Positions 11,023-22,680 of a stretch of 64,000 nt of DNA are shown here, piece after piece. Below the pieces are notes generated by a model. The model searched no databases. It was not told where the DNA came from and worked only from the letters and a program-made list of their open reading frames with translations. Within the stretch, counting starts at the first letter, position 1; every line of letters begins with the position of its first letter. Origin of the DNA: Absidia repens (Eukaryota; Mucoromycota; Mucoromycetes; Mucorales; Cunninghamellaceae); NCBI GenBank assembly GCA_002105175.1, contig MCGE01000050.1, positions 124,001 to 188,000 on the forward strand, in the 5' to 3' direction. The position numbers and the translations under genes were made by a program.

Positions 11023-11514
11023 GTTGGTGAACGTTAATTGACATTGTGTGTTGCAAAAGCTCCATTATTTTAAAGGTGCCCTCTGTTTCACACCAATCCT
11101 GCAATTTACATACTAGGCAAAGTATTTTTCCTCGCATCACATCAGTGTAACTTCATTTAAAGAGAAATCTGTCAGTGCGCGAGTACTTCAGAAGCAACCC
11201 ACCCCGACTCAGATAAAGTTTAAGCGCCAATGTGGATAGCTATGACGATAGGTCATGGGTGCAACAGATTTATTTGGGGGTGAGGCAAACAAGATGTCCG
11301 AGGAGGGGTGCGTCATTCAACCAATCACTGCCTTGATTGACATTTTTTAAGTTTGCATAGTATATAGATAATTTCATTTTTTTTTTCTCGCACCCGCCTA
11401 TTTAAATATTTTTCGTTTCCTCGTTCTGTGATTCCCCTTTTTTCTACTGTTTTCTTTTTTAGTACCTCCTTTCATATATATACTTGATATATATATAATT
11501 TTCACTCAATCCAA
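10581..11514. other. Intergenic region upstream of the bHLH gene
   Basis: No gene is recognised. A poly(T) run of more than 30 bases lies at about 10988-11021. The 120 bases before the bHLH start are pyrimidine-rich, with TATATATA-type sequence at about 11475-11500 that may serve as core promoter. Confidence 0.5.
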
Positions 11515-12348
11515 ATGAATCCTCCCACCGATAACTATGACATGGTACATAAAGAAGGAACTTTTTCTTTTTTACACGTTGATCCTTTTCCTTTTACAAA
11601 TGCGGATCTTGACGATCCACTCAATATGCTCTCCATAAATGGGGACGACGACTATAATCCAAGCCCATGTTTTACAAAAAAGTAAGGCATAAAACCTCAC
11701 GCGGCGGAATGCAATTAACTGGTTTGAGTATTCACTGCCTTTTTTTTTCTTTCTTTTTTTTTTAATGGGCGTAGAGCTTTGGGCAAAGCTGAAAGACGAG
11801 CTGAACACAATGCAATCGAACGGGCTCGGCGTGAAATCCTCAACAATAAATTCCAACGATTGGCGCAGGCGCTTCCAAACATGATGAATTACCGGCGCCC
11901 TTCAAAAGGGCAAATTGTGGGCAAAGCACTGGAATGGGTAACAGGAAGCATTCCCCGAGAAGAAAGATATCGATACCAGCTCATCCAACTGCAAAACGAA
12001 AATAAGAAACTCCTGGCGCAGCTTACTCAAAGTCCTACTGCTTCAGACTCGATCGCTTTACCTTTGCCATCACCATCTGCATCTCTTTTAGCGCCAACTC
12101 CAAGTCATCGTCAACGTTATACTTATGATTCTCATGTCTTCCAACAACAGCAGCAGCAGCAGCAGCAGTATTGGGACCATCATCTTCATCGAAATCCGCC
12201 TCATCCTTCTGTTTCCACTACTTCCGGATCCTTGTCTTCTTTTTTTGTCCCACATCATTTATCCAACTTTACGACGTCTTCCTCTTCTACAACAACGGCT
12301 TTGACCACCGGGTTATCCACCGGGTTGCCATCCACCTTTTCTTTATGA
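11515..12348 (+). CDS. bHLH-leucine-zipper-like transcription factor, two exons
   Basis: Exon 1 is 11515-11681 and exon 2 is 11775-12348. The 93-bp intron runs from GTAAGG at 11682 to GTAG at 11774 and keeps frame, giving about 246 residues. Exon 1 encodes an acidic, Asp/Asn-rich N-terminus that could act in activation. The basic region (about residues 62-76, ERRAEHNAIERARRE) has the His, Glu and Arg positions that in the Myc/MAX/USF class read CACGTG-type E-boxes. Helix 1 (LNNKFQRLAQALP), a short loop and helix 2 (IVGKALEWV) follow. A heptad-like segment ending QLQNENKKLLAQL then suggests a coiled coil. The C-terminus has a glutamine run (about nine residues, CAG repeats near 12145) and is Ser/Thr-rich. 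Targets are unknown. A broken paralogue lies at 37540-38309. Confidence 0.88.
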
Positions 12349-12491
12349 GTTTTTACCAGTTTCTCTTTTTTGGTCATCCCCACCTCCTCTTTTTCTTCTT
12401 CTTCTTTCTCACTGTTTATCTCATGCTTATAGCTCTATGGACGATTGTGGTGATCCATATGATACAAGTAAAACATCGATCCGGGTAATGA

Positions 12492-12530
<39 letters not shown>

Positions 12531-13840
12531 TAAAAATGCCACTGGGATCTAAATAATACTTTTCACACCTATCTGGCTTCTAATCGCTATCAGTGACCGA
12601 TTTTGATTATTGTATGCTATATACACACATGAAAAAAAAGGATGACTCGATCTCGCCAATTGTTTTTTGTTTTTTTATTTTTTTTTTTCATTAATAGATA
12701 CCATGATGATGCCTGGAGAAAAATATATGTAGTCCTTGATTACATGACTACCATTTCCAAGCTTCATTCAACCAACCGCATTATCTCGATCCACTCTCGT
12801 CTTTGAACTGAAATAAAAAAAAAACCCCCTATGGATCCTTTTTTTTTTTTCATCCAATTCATATGTATATATATATATTGAAATTTCTAGTTGATCGTCT
12901 TCCTTTTTTTTTTTTATAGGGAGCACCCATCGTTGTTTTTCATAAACAGTATTAGTCCTACCTTTTTTAACGAGGTTCAAGATTTGTTAATGACTTTACC
13001 ACATCAGAGGAGGAGAATGTCGATGATCTATCGTAACTCTCCCCCCACTTTTTTTTTAATGCGATGCGCAAAATTATAAGGTGGGTGTTATTTATCTATC
13101 ATTGGGAATCAATGTAGCTAATAAAAATAAAGCAAATCAAAGTGTGCTATCCAAATGAGTGAAAGGGAGATGGGATTTGTTAGAGCTGCACTAATTAACA
13201 GACAGAGAGAGAGAGAGTGGGTGTAGGTGTGTTGGTGATTTGCAATCATCATTGGTGGTCGGGAAATCAACTTTATGTTTTTTTTTGGCTCCACACACAA
13301 CCGGTATATATATATATATATATTTATTATCGAAAACATGGACCGCGCTGTGGTTGAACAAATCTTGCTTAATAGACAAACTTCTTTTGCACAAAAAATC
13401 ACGCCAGTTATTGATGACATTTTGTCATTCATCGAACCTCCGCTTCTTCTTCCGTCATTTTTTGTAGCTTCATAGGTGAAAAAAAACCAGCCTTGGGCCT
13501 CAACTGGCTTCATGTTTGGGGCTTCCCCCCTTTAATGTACAAGTTGTTCAGTCATGGATAAGCTGGGAAGAGGAAGAAATCTTTCTCGTTCCTTGCGTCA
13601 AAATACTCCCGAGCGGGCGATTGTTTGGGGGATTGCACAGCACGACCTCGATTGAATGGATCGAAGCAGCAGTATGGACTACCTTTTGATAGTAAATGAT
13701 CTAAGGCGAAGAATCAGCTCCTGGGAACAAAGGAGGAATCATAGTGGGTGAATTAGATAGCAAATGGTTTTACTAGGACACTCATTAAACAGATCGAGTA
13801 GATAGCGACATTTTTATTCATTATTGTATGAGTCAAATCA
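12349..13840. other. Intergenic, low-complexity; one tiny possible ORF
   Basis: The stretch contains a TA repeat (about 12496-12524), a second one (13306-13322) and several poly(T) runs. A 45-residue open frame at 13338-13475 begins MDRAVVEQIL just after the second TA tract, but I see no homologue or clear splice sites. A Glu-rich frame without a start at about 13538-13690 is discussed as a finding. Neither is called as a gene. Confidence 0.4.
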
Positions 13841-14540
13841 TGGTTAACAATGATTATATATATATACATAAATGCTTATCCTAAAGTATATCATTCGATA
13901 CTAAAACTAAAGACGAAGAGGGACGGGGGAGTGCTCAATGTGACAAGGGGTTTATTTAGTGAGAAGCTCTCTTAAAGAAAGCAATATGTAATGTGAAATT
14001 TGAAAAAAATGGTCAACACTAATCTAATGGGACAGTTATAAAATGAGAGATAGTATAATACAGAGTACTTTATTGTACAGTCTAGTTCATGTCATGACAA
14101 AATAATAAAAGAGTATATTATATTGAAGTATAACAAACGGTCAACATCATCAATCAAAAGAGATGGCGGTAACATTGGGATCTCTTGTACAAGACATGAG
14201 TGAATGTGAGAGACTAATGATAAATTCTTTAAAAGGCAAGTAAAAGAGACATATTTTATTGGAGATAGATATAAACTATGGACAAACTAACACTATACCG
14301 AGCTAATGAAGTCATCTAAGGATGGCCCTAAAAGCTGAATCGAAAATGAAAGGGTTTCCACATGCATGTTGTCATCCCTGATCTGAAACCTTCTTCTAAA
14401 CTAGTCCTGATCCTAAGCCAAGTCCACCATGACCTCAAAGAATTTGGAATGAACAAGAAAGAATCAAAGAAAGAGAAGATCGACAGAAAAAAAAAAAAAA
14501 AAAAAAAAAGTAAAATGTCTGTGGGCGGGAATTGAAAAAC
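13840..14540 (-). repeat. Dispersed core repeat with extended 3' modules
   Basis: The core at about 14255-14540 has CTAGTTTAGAAG, GGGATGACAACATGCATG, GAAACCCTTTCATTTT and CATTAGCTC blocks on the minus strand. The 3' extension at 13840-14250 carries the modules CATGTCTTGTACAAGAGATC and TAGATTAGTGTTGACCA, each followed by T/A-rich sequence with AATAA-type signals. The same extension is found at the copies near 18.0, 27.9, 30.3, 51.6 and 57.6 kb. Confidence 0.75.
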
Positions 14541-15189
14541 ACTGGTCCCTTTTTTTTGATAGGCTCTCCCATTTTTTTCAAAAATCAGGGTGTCATCAAC
14601 ATGGTAATAAAACTAGTTAAATAGCGTCTAATATTACTGTGTAATATAGTGAACAGTTAAGAGAGAGAGAAACCCCCCCTATTGTGTGAAAATACAAATA
14701 AACTATATTGAGATCGACATATCAGTTCCCAAATCTAAAGCCATAAATGGGGTTGGAGATATGAATTCAAAAAAAAGTAAAAAAAAAAGAAAAAAAAAAC
14801 AAGTGGAAAACCATTTCATCATAGTTCTAGGATTTCCTTACTTCGTTCCTTAGGTAAATGTAAAGGTAATGCTGACGATGTTTTGGTTTTTCTTTTAGAT
14901 GAATATTCTGAACATGTTTCTCCTCATGATTTGTATTGTAGGCAATGCATACGAAACTCGATTGTTTGATGGAATACTTAATCCGGAATCATGGCTCGGT
15001 GGTTAGCCTTTGTCAGTTTTTTTTTTTCGAAATTATAGATACAAAGTAGAATAAACATGATAGCACTAGTTTTATTCGTATAGTGAATGGCCCTTTTGCA
15101 TACAAGATACACGTCTATTTGTCTCTCTTTTTTTTTTTTTTTTTTTTTTTTTTGTCGTTGATTCAATATGAATGGTAGTTAGGGGGAGG

Positions 15190-15390
15190 TGCGTCAAAAC
15201 AATTCTGTGGAGAAGGCGAGATCAAAGAACTACTATGCCATGGTGAAATACACACATTCAAAAGGGACGCATGGTTGGAATCTGAAACTGTCTCTACGAG
15301 AGTTGTCGACCAAGGATCTCCACGAATATATTGACCATTCAATCTCCGTCTTTTAAAGGCTGTCTCAATGGAAAGGCGCTCCAGTTTGTT
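15190..15390 (+). pseudogene. Transposase C-terminus remnant, copy A
   Basis: The codons for an ESETVSTR motif are recognisable, but the frame is lost soon after by indels. The equivalent regions at 24870-25060 and 32930-33140 read further (TRIAEACNTVTLKDLHE in copy C). The pattern resembles the C-terminus of Tc1/IS630-like DDE_3 transposases; this rests on memory of the family and needs a profile search. Confidence 0.4.
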
Positions 15391-15399
15391 TTTACATCT

Positions 15400-16118
15400 A
15401 GTTTAGTACCTTTGACTTGTATGATTTGATTTATTTCCCTATATCTTCTACACCCCAATAAACTATTTCATTACTTACATTACGTTACTTTGCCTTGATA
15501 CCTTTTTAAGTCATGCCTTGGAACATCCATATTTTTACATACGCCATTTTTCCTTGGCAACAATATTCAGACCCAACATTGGTCCGACATCAAATTTCGG
15601 AAAATGTGCGACAACCAATCCCATAGTCAGACCAAGCAAATGTCTCATGTATTCGGTCTAGCTAATTTGGTAGCAAAATTGTCAATTTCACCCACATCGT
15701 CTCCCTCACATCATTCGAGGTTAGACCTCAATTCACATGCAAAATCGCTAAAACGGACCGAGGAATCTCAAGAAGCGAAAATCGCATTCCATGCATCTGG
15801 TTCAGGACGACCCCTCCAAACCTGCTTTCAAAGCGGGACATAAATCAATCTGGTCAATACAGCAGTCTCGCGCCACATACCGATTCAACAAAGGGGATCC
15901 ATTGCACATCTTCCACACAGGGATAATAGGCAGTAATAATAATAATATTAATAATAATATCATTAGGGGGATTTTTTCAAAAGTCTGGTTGTCAGGCTAA
16001 GCCTCTCGGATCACAAACCGAATAAATCTCTAGGTCTTAATACAGAAAAAAAAAATATTATTAGATTAGTGGATTTTCAAAGTCTTGGTTTTCAGGTTCT
16101 ACCATTTGAGCCACAAGC

Positions 16119-16153
<35 letters not shown>

Positions 16154-16300
16154 TGGTTTTTCAGGCTATCCCCCTCGAGCCACAAACCTAATATGGAAAA
16201 AGTCAATTATTGGTTGAGCGGGGAAAAAAGAAAGTGGGGTGGCGTGGTTACAATACATGAATGGCAGGACATTCTTTTTTTTTTTTTTTTTTTTTTTTTG
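15400..16300. other. Conserved non-coding upstream region of deiminase gene 1
   Basis: This block is shared with 25070-25970 and 33150-34030, including TTCCTTGGC, CAATATTCAGACCCAACAT, AAAACGGACCGAG and three short blocks containing CTCGAGCCACAAAC or its close variants. The last (GAGCCACAAAC preceded by TCTTGGTTTTCAGG) is itself tandemly repeated near 15985, 16090 and 16155. No coding potential is conserved among the copies, so regulatory or simply co-duplicated DNA is likely. Confidence 0.55.
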
Positions 16301-16308
16301 AAAATATT

Positions 16309-16367
16309 TATATAGTAGTTGGCGATGCGACGGGAACATCGGGTTTCACTCATTTCAAACTTTTACA
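16309..16367 (+). promoter_or_regulatory. Core promoter of deiminase gene 1
   Basis: A TATATAG box lies 59 bases before the start codon, preceded by a poly(T) tract. The 5' leader GATGCGACGGGAACATCGGG is identical in copy B, where the box-to-start distance is also 59. In copy C it is 54. Confidence 0.6.
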
Positions 16368-17621
16368 ATGAAAGAACTATCTATTGTAACGGTAATTATT
16401 TGTCTTATCTCTGCGATCATGGCTTGTAATACTACTTTGGTGATGCCGGAAGAAGGAAACCCTCACAAAGGTACTTGGATGGCTTATGGCGCTACTACCA
16501 GAACATGGGGAACAAGTGGCTCATTTGGTGCCAATCGTCTTATTGCTAGAAAGGATCTTATGCGGATTGCTGCCAATATTGCTCGTTTTGAACAGGTGTT
16601 TATGATTGTTGACAATGAAGATGATGAAGATGAAGCTCGTGACTTTTTGGATGACGTTCTTCGTGAACATGATGGATCTGTCTTTACTGGTGGTAAACAA
16701 CTTCCTGCCGTTCAGAGCAACAATATCAAGTTCTTGGTTCATCCTGTGGATGATTTGTGGATTCGCGACACTGGTGCCGTTTTTGTTACTGATGAACGCA
16801 AATCTTTGTATGGCATTGACTTTAATTTTAATGGTTGGGGTCAAGAAAACACTGGTGCTCAAGGATGGAAAAAAGATCCAAAGAAAGCTGAAAATGGGAT
16901 TGAAGATCAAGTTGTTTCTAATGATCGACGCATTGCTGGATTTACCATTGCCCAAGCCAACGCTACCAAGGTTTCCACATGGCTTGTATTGGAAGGTGGT
17001 GGTATTGAAGTCGATGGAAAAGGCACTGCCGTATGTACCGAAAGTTGTATCCTTAACGAAAATCGCAATCCTGGCAAGACCAAGACGGATGTGGAAGCCG
17101 AACTCCATCGTACTTTGGGTGTTAAGAAAGTGGTGTGGCTCCCTGGTGCAAAGGCAAAAGACATTACCGATGGACATGTGGATTTCTACGCTCGTTTCTC
17201 GAAAAATGGCCATATCATCTATACCTTGGACAACGACAAGTACTCATCTGACTATGAAACCACTGCTATCAACAAGAACATTCTCCAAAATGTCACCGAT
17301 GTCCATGGAAACAAACTGACACCTGTTGCTTTAAAGACCCCTGATTCTTCTGTGGTGCGTGCTGCTGTGACCAAAAGAAATGGTTGGAATTCTGATAGCT
17401 CAAATTTTGACGATGATACTTTTGCTGCAAGTTATATTGGTTATTATGCTAGCGACAAGTTTTTATTGATGGCTCAATACGGTGACCCTGCTGCTGATCT
17501 TGCCGCATTTAACATTTTGAAGAACATATTCCCTGAAAAGACGATCATGCAAATCACTACTGATGGTATTTCCAGTGGCGGTGGTACCATTCATTGTTCT
17601 ACCCAACAACAGATTATCTAG
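16368..17621 (+). CDS. Secreted agmatine-deiminase-like enzyme, copy A
   Basis: This is a 417-residue protein of the agmatine deiminase / bacterial-type peptidylarginine deiminase family, which hydrolyses guanidino groups (agmatine to N-carbamoylputrescine plus ammonia in the best-known members). Motifs appear in family order: MPEEGNPHKGTWMAY (26-40), WIRDTGAVF (121-129), LEGGGIEVDGKGT (188-200), DGHVDFYARF (248-257) and GGGTIHC (404-410). The expected catalytic residues Asp124, Glu189, His250, Asp252 and Cys410 are all present. Residues 1-20 form a signal peptide ending IMACN, unusual because most known agmatine deiminases are cytosolic. There is no intron. A T-rich 3' flank with AATAAA follows. 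Substrate specificity between agmatine and peptidyl-arginine cannot be decided by eye. Confidence 0.9.
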   Translation: MKELSIVTVIICLISAIMACNTTLVMPEEGNPHKGTWMAYGATTRTWGTSGSFGANRLIARKDLMRIAANIARFEQVFMIVDNEDDEDEARDFLDDVLREHDGSVFTGGKQLPAVQSNNIKFLVHPVDDLWIRDTGAVFVTDERKSLYGIDFNFNGWGQENTGAQGWKKDPKKAENGIEDQVVSNDRRIAGFTIAQANATKVSTWLVLEGGGIEVDGKGTAVCTESCILNENRNPGKTKTDVEAELHRTLGVKKVVWLPGAKAKDITDGHVDFYARFSKNGHIIYTLDNDKYSSDYETTAINKNILQNVTDVHGNKLTPVALKTPDSSVVRAAVTKRNGWNSDSSNFDDDTFAASYIGYYASDKFLLMAQYGDPAADLAAFNILKNIFPEKTIMQITTDGISSGGGTIHCSTQQQII

Positions 17622-17699
17622 TAGCTTAGGTTTTTTTTTTATTCTAGTTTTTATTTTTTTTTATTTTTTATTTTTATTTTTATTTTTTTTGTAATGTAA

Positions 17700-17800
17700 T
17701 ATTTAATAAAATAAATATATATATACATATATCAAAACCTGTTTATTGCAAATACAAAATTAAACATAAGGAAATGAATAATCTAAAAAGGGAGAGGGAA
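17700..17800 (-). repeat. LTR-like remnant downstream of deiminase gene 1
   Basis: The sequence around AAAACCTGTTTATTGCA followed by A-rich DNA and GGGAGAGGGA resembles the reverse complement of the 3' half of the LTR at 62547-62829. The corresponding place in copy B (27385-27490) extends further into LTR-like sequence. It is too diverged to fix ends. Confidence 0.4.
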
Positions 17801-17899
17801 GTAACTATAGTGTGTGAACGAAAAGCAAGTGTTCGGTGGGACGCTCGCAAAATAGCTACACGAGCAGTATTGTTTACTATGCAATGAACTCGAGAATAT

Positions 17900-18580
17900 T
17901 TATTAAAGAAAAAAGGCATGTTTTATTGAGACAAATTGGTAGATATTAAAGACTAAAGATTAGAGGGTTCATTGAACTAAGGGATTGAATGGAGGGGTCT
18001 ACTGGCGGGTCGTAGCATGAATGAGACTACATGTGAGATTTGGAGGAAGGTCAGTCCCAATCTAAGGGAAGGTTTTTAATATGGGAGCTAATATATTGTA
18101 CAAGACACGAGAAAGACTAAAGGGATAGCTTTTTTATTGAATCATAACAACTGTCAAACCTCATCTAATGGGAGAGGAGAATAGTAAATGTCTTATACAT
18201 GGCATAAATGAGACTACTAGGACATTTTTCATTAAAGCAACTAAAAAAAAACATATTTTATTTAGTATAGACACCAACTATGGTTTAACTAATATTAAAC
18301 TAAGCTAATGAAGGTCCAACAAAGACAACTAATGGTAGTTCTAAATCCTGGATCCAAAATGAAAGAGATTCCCCATGAATGGCGTCATCCCTGACATGAA
18401 AGCCTTTCTAAACTAGTCCTAGTACTAATCCAAGATCACCATAACCTCAAAAAGATTGAATGCTGAAGGAAAAAAAAAAGAATGAAAAAAAGAAATGAAA
18501 GGAAGAGAGAGAGTGTGTGTGAAAAAAGTAGAGGGAGAAAAGATAAAATTCATGTGGGCGGAATTTGAAATATATTTCTC
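17900..18580 (-). repeat. Dispersed core repeat with 3' modules
   Basis: On the minus strand the copy has GGACTAGTTTAGAAAGG, GGGATGACGCCATTCATGGGG, CATTAGCTTAGTTTA and AATAAAATATG. The 3' modules extend to about 17900. It is collinear with the copy at 27690-28245. Confidence 0.75.
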
Positions 18581-19260
18581 GAAAACGAAATCCCTCTGCT
18601 AACTTCCACAACAATCAACACCATACATAGTCAATAAAATGGTTCCTTTATCATAACTATAACCATCATCAATCATCATCGAAAGTATGGTTGTTTTATT
18701 CTCTTGATACCGATGCAGTTAAGGTGGAAAATCCCTCCCCCCTGATTCAAGTTCTAATACTAACCCAACATCACCATCACCTCATTGAGTCTACCAAAGA
18801 AAACGATGTTTTGGGAAGAGAAAAAAGAAATTAATCAAATAGCATGGGAGGCGTGTAAATGTTCTAGTCTATGACATCAACCCAAATCTTGAAATATCTT
18901 GATCAAGCACCTTGACTACCTTTTTCTTAACCTGCATTGTACAGTGCATCATTAGTATGCTTTATAATAAAAACCTCCCCATGCATACATATATATATCT
19001 ATGAAATGAGTACAGTTGGAAAAATGAAAATAGTTTTATTAATTGATTCAACACAGTATTAACGAGTTAATAGATATTAAAGCCATAGTTATCACTGTTG
19101 ATATGATATATCCACTGGATGTCTGATTAAGGGACCCAGTATCTTTAACACTTACATAATTTCCATTTGTTTTTTATAAAACTTCCCATTAAAAAAATAG
19201 AGTAATCAAAGCACAGCATATCCATCTTATGCGTCTTCATGATACGTCACCATAAAAGCC
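18580..19260. other. Intergenic, no gene recognised
   Basis: AT-rich sequence with no coding region I can support. Confidence 0.5.
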
Positions 19261-20130
19261 AATATAGACAACATCAATAGCAGCAACATTGATGGCGGTA
19301 TCCTTGTCTTTGAAGATGTCAAGGCGCTTGAATAATTCGAGAATCGAACTGTCGTTAGGAGAAAGGCCACAATTGGATGTCCTCGAACATAAAATATTCC
19401 TTAGTCTTCAAATAAAGGTAATAGAGGTGGTGGTGGGGCATGTTTTTCTTCGTCTTTTTGTTATTGTTCATGGTGGGTGGATGAAATGTAATGGCGGATC
19501 CTTTGACCATATCAAAATTGCATGGAAAATTGCCATTCTCCAGCGTCAGATATTGACCATTCGTTTTCTGCAGTTATTGTTGATGTTGCTAAAGTTGGTA
19601 CAACCTTGCGTTTGTTACCCGTTTTATCGTTACCCAACATAAAAAGAAGGTTCAACTTGTCCTTGGTAGCCATGACCTCAAACAGCTTCAGTTTGACCGG
19701 CATTAGACTATTGATGTTCCATTTATCCACTTCATTTCTGTTGATGAACTTGTGTTTATAATCTGACAATAGCGGAATACTGTAAAAACGATCCTCTATC
19801 GTGTAAAATATAGTTGACTAATCAATTTCCAAAATAAAATAAAATAAAATAAAATTAAAAAACGATAAACCTTACCATTTTTACTGGCCTTGGATTTCAG
19901 TATCATATCCAGAAAAGTTTGTTGATTGAGTTGAGTGATCAAAGTGCAATGTCAATTCAGATAGACAGGATTGGACGAGTGCTGTCTAATATCCATATCA
20001 GTCATTTTTTTTTCTTTTTTCCGGTTCTTTCGAGATCAATGATGTTGTTATTGTTGTCGTCTAAAAAAGCAGAATATACAGGATCGTTAAAGTCGAATTT
20101 TAAAAAAAGTAAAATTTTCGGTGGATGGCA
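19260..20130 (-). pseudogene. HET-family protein C-terminal half, decayed
   Basis: Translated on the minus strand, this region matches the C-terminal half of the intact HET gene at 44859-47171. Matching blocks are FDFNDPVY (FNFDDP in the intact gene), TFLDMILKSKASK (TFLEMMLRSKASK) and VKLKLFEVMATKDKLNLLF (VKLKLFEWMDAKDKLNLLF). A TGA stands at the position of Phe in the intact PVYLKF motif. The lower part shows stops and frame changes, and the N-terminal HET domain is absent. An 80-bp intron (19796-19875, GTAAGG...TAG) separates SKASKN from EDRFYS, whereas the intact gene has no intron there. Confidence 0.8.
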
Positions 20131-20339
20131 TCGATGAGGGAGAGGTGACCATGCCCTTCTTGTTGGAAGTTATATACACTAATCCCAATGATATTGTTTA
20201 CCATAGGATCAAGGCAATCCGCCCATTTGAAGGTGATTATCACAACAGACCATTTTGTTATGCTGCGGAATTTAATACATGTTAGGAATAAAGACACATA
20301 TGGCATAATCACTGAACTAACTTTATAAACAACAACCTC

Positions 20340-20371
<32 letters not shown>

Positions 20372-22300
20372 CAGAGTAGACAAAAGGTAACCCATTAAAA
20401 GACAAAAAAAAAAAAAAATAGGTCAGGTAAAATGCTCAAATCGTGTATAATATGATATTTTCATCTGCAGAACTGAATGGAATTTGCTTGGTCGCAAATA
20501 TCAAAACCGACCCTTGTGACCCTTGAGAAGATATTGTCTCTTGGAGCACCATGACGAATTTATATATACATATGTAGCTTACTTGATGTGTATAATTTTA
20601 TTAAAACCTTGATAGGGCAAGTTACTTTATGATCGGTGGATACGATGGTTTACAAAAATATGTTGCCTATAACAAGAAACACTATTTACTCAAATCAAAA
20701 AAAAAAAAAAAAAAGTCTTCTCATAAAAGTATCATATGTCATACTCTAATAAAACGGTTCTGTGCCATTGACAGTATTTTACGTACATTATTAGTACTGG
20801 ATATCCTCTCCCCCCCCCTCCGTCATTTTGTTCTTTGGCGTGCTAGGTATTTTAGATAATTTTGCGCATGTGTGTGTGTTTAAAAAATAAAAAATAAAAA
20901 AATTGACAAAGTAGAACTAAAGGGCTCATTTTCTATATATCTTTATTATTATCAATATACGTGTATACGCAGATGCACATATAGAAGACCAAAACAGAGC
21001 TATTCCATTCTTAAACACACGATTCCTTCAGGTGATGGTTGGGACATTCGAATATCGGTGCCTCTAGTAGCTGGCAGATGGGTAGACCCCGTTAGTATCA
21101 TCGTTTTGCATTGCTTGTCTTCATAGTAATAACAGATTGCTTCGTCTGCAGTCCAGATATAACGGAGCGGCTGGCGGGATTGATCGAAAAAGGGCGCACA
21201 TGTTTCAAGGATGTAATTTATTGGCCGGGTGGACCCTTCGTAATAGAACTTGGCGGGAGCTCGACCAAAAGCGACGGTCGCCGCTGCCATTATAAATAAT
21301 ATAATCGCGAATGATTTCATGGTGGTTAAATAAAAAAGAGGTATCTGAAGTAGTAGTAATATCGGAAGTAGATAGAAAATGGAGTTGTATTAGAGAAAAC
21401 AAAGAAAACAAAGAAAAACCGAAAACTTTACATCGTTATTTCTATCAAAATATATAGTTTTTTTTTTTTTTTTTTTTTTTTTTGAGCAAGGAAAGATTAG
21501 CTAAAAACCTGTTTTCCGCCTTTTACCTTAACAGATGGGAGAGAATGACTGTAAACTTACGAATGTCCGTCATTTCTTACTCACTCACTCACTCTCTTTC
21601 TCTCTGATCACCCTCACTCCCTATTATGATCATCCCCTTACATATTCCTGGTAGATTCTCCTATTTTGATGAAAGAATCAAGTCCCTCCTCCCCCCACTA
21701 TATATAACATACTCATATAACATATTCGATAGACAAAAATTTTATCTAGAAATACTGCACTGTACAAAATATAATTCCCGAGCAACCTCCTCCAATCATT
21801 CTGCCTCCTTCCGGAAACTCGGAATATCCGTTTATTTTGTTGAGAAGCCCAAAAGGTGGCGTCCCAGTGCGATTTCCTTAAACAAACTTTTCAACTGGTG
21901 ATCAACCTTTATATTTGCATATCCTGAATTTGTGGTTCGCGGAGGGGGGGGCGTTTTCTCATAGAATTATCATCACTAGTATTTGAGGTATACGTTTACG
22001 TCATTGGCTAACATGTTATAAGTATTACAGTGTGGGGATGTCCATTGGATAACACAAGCTAAAGCGTACGAGAGACAATGTATAAGTTAAAAAGACAATA
22101 TATATTTTATTCAGATGTAAATTTAAATCAAGGGAACTCGACTAAACTAGGATAATGATAATACTGTGATACATATGATATTGAAATGGCTATAAGGGTG
22201 TTTGAAGACGGGTATCTTCTTGTACGTAGAATAAACATAATGCAAGATGTCCTCTTGACCAATCAAAAAGGCACATTATTCTACAGCGAATGACAAACTA
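20100..22300. repeat. Right arm of the long inverted duplication (partner 2.4-4.8 kb)
   Basis: This is the reverse-complement counterpart of 2370-4790, with the poly(T)/poly(A) tracts, the secreted protein gene and the flanking AATAAA-containing blocks in mirrored order. Confidence 0.8.
21000..21320 (-). CDS. Small secreted four-cysteine protein, copy 2
   Basis: This 106-residue paralogue of the protein at 3344-3667 lies in the mirrored arm. The signal peptide (residues 1-19, ending AFGRA) is retained. So are all four cysteines, the CYYYEDKQC motif and TCAPFFDQSR. Identity is only moderate across the mature part, with the region between the third and fourth cysteine most changed, yet the reading frame is intact. 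Retention of signal peptide and cysteines despite divergence suggests selection on a secreted product. Function is unknown. Confidence 0.78.
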   Translation of the reverse strand: MKSFAIILFIMAAATVAFGRAPAKFYYEGSTRPINYILETCAPFFDQSRQPLRYIWTADEAICYYYEDKQCKTMILTGSTHLPATRGTDIRMSQPSPEGIVCLRME

Positions 22301-22680
22301 TTCTATGGGGACGTGGTTAACTAAACTAGGTTGAAATGCTCTATCTTGGCTGCAAAGGTATCGCGACAAGGGAACGACCTTGCTTACCAATGATGAATGA
22401 TAGTGACAAAAGAACAATATTATTGATGATGTTGTATGGTGTTAATTGTTAATTGTTGTAAAAAAACAAAAAAAAAAAAAAGGGAGGGGGAATCCGGGAA
22501 TCCTTTTTCTATCCATCAAAGAAAAAAAAGGAGTAAACCAATTCTTATGAGGTGGACAGCAAAACCGATTTCACATCTCCACCACGTGGAGTATTTATTA
22601 TTTACGCCAATTTTCTTCCTCTTTTTCCTTCTACTTCTTCCTTTTTTTTTTTTTTTTTTTACTTCACCATTACAAATCTT
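22300..22680. other. Intergenic, no gene recognised
   Basis: AT-rich sequence with A and T runs; a CCACGTGG palindrome at about 22580 lies just upstream of the core repeat copy. Confidence 0.5.

Larger units (their letters stand above)
14815..18580. repeat. Segmental duplication copy A (with deiminase gene 1)
   Basis: Collinear with copy B (about 24415-28250) and, for most of its length, with copy C (about 32462-35400). The order is GGTTCTAGGATTTCC, a poly(T)-flanked block, a transposase C-terminus remnant, about 900 bp of conserved non-coding DNA, a poly(T) tract, the TATA region and the deiminase gene. Copies A and B also share the 3' flank, including the dispersed repeat, whereas C diverges just past the gene. 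Confidence 0.85.

Noticed and set aside
16521..17213. 230-residue antisense open frame within deiminase gene 1, also present in gene 2
   Set aside because: In gene 3 the same antisense frame is broken into three pieces although the sense frame is intact. It is a shadow of codon usage.
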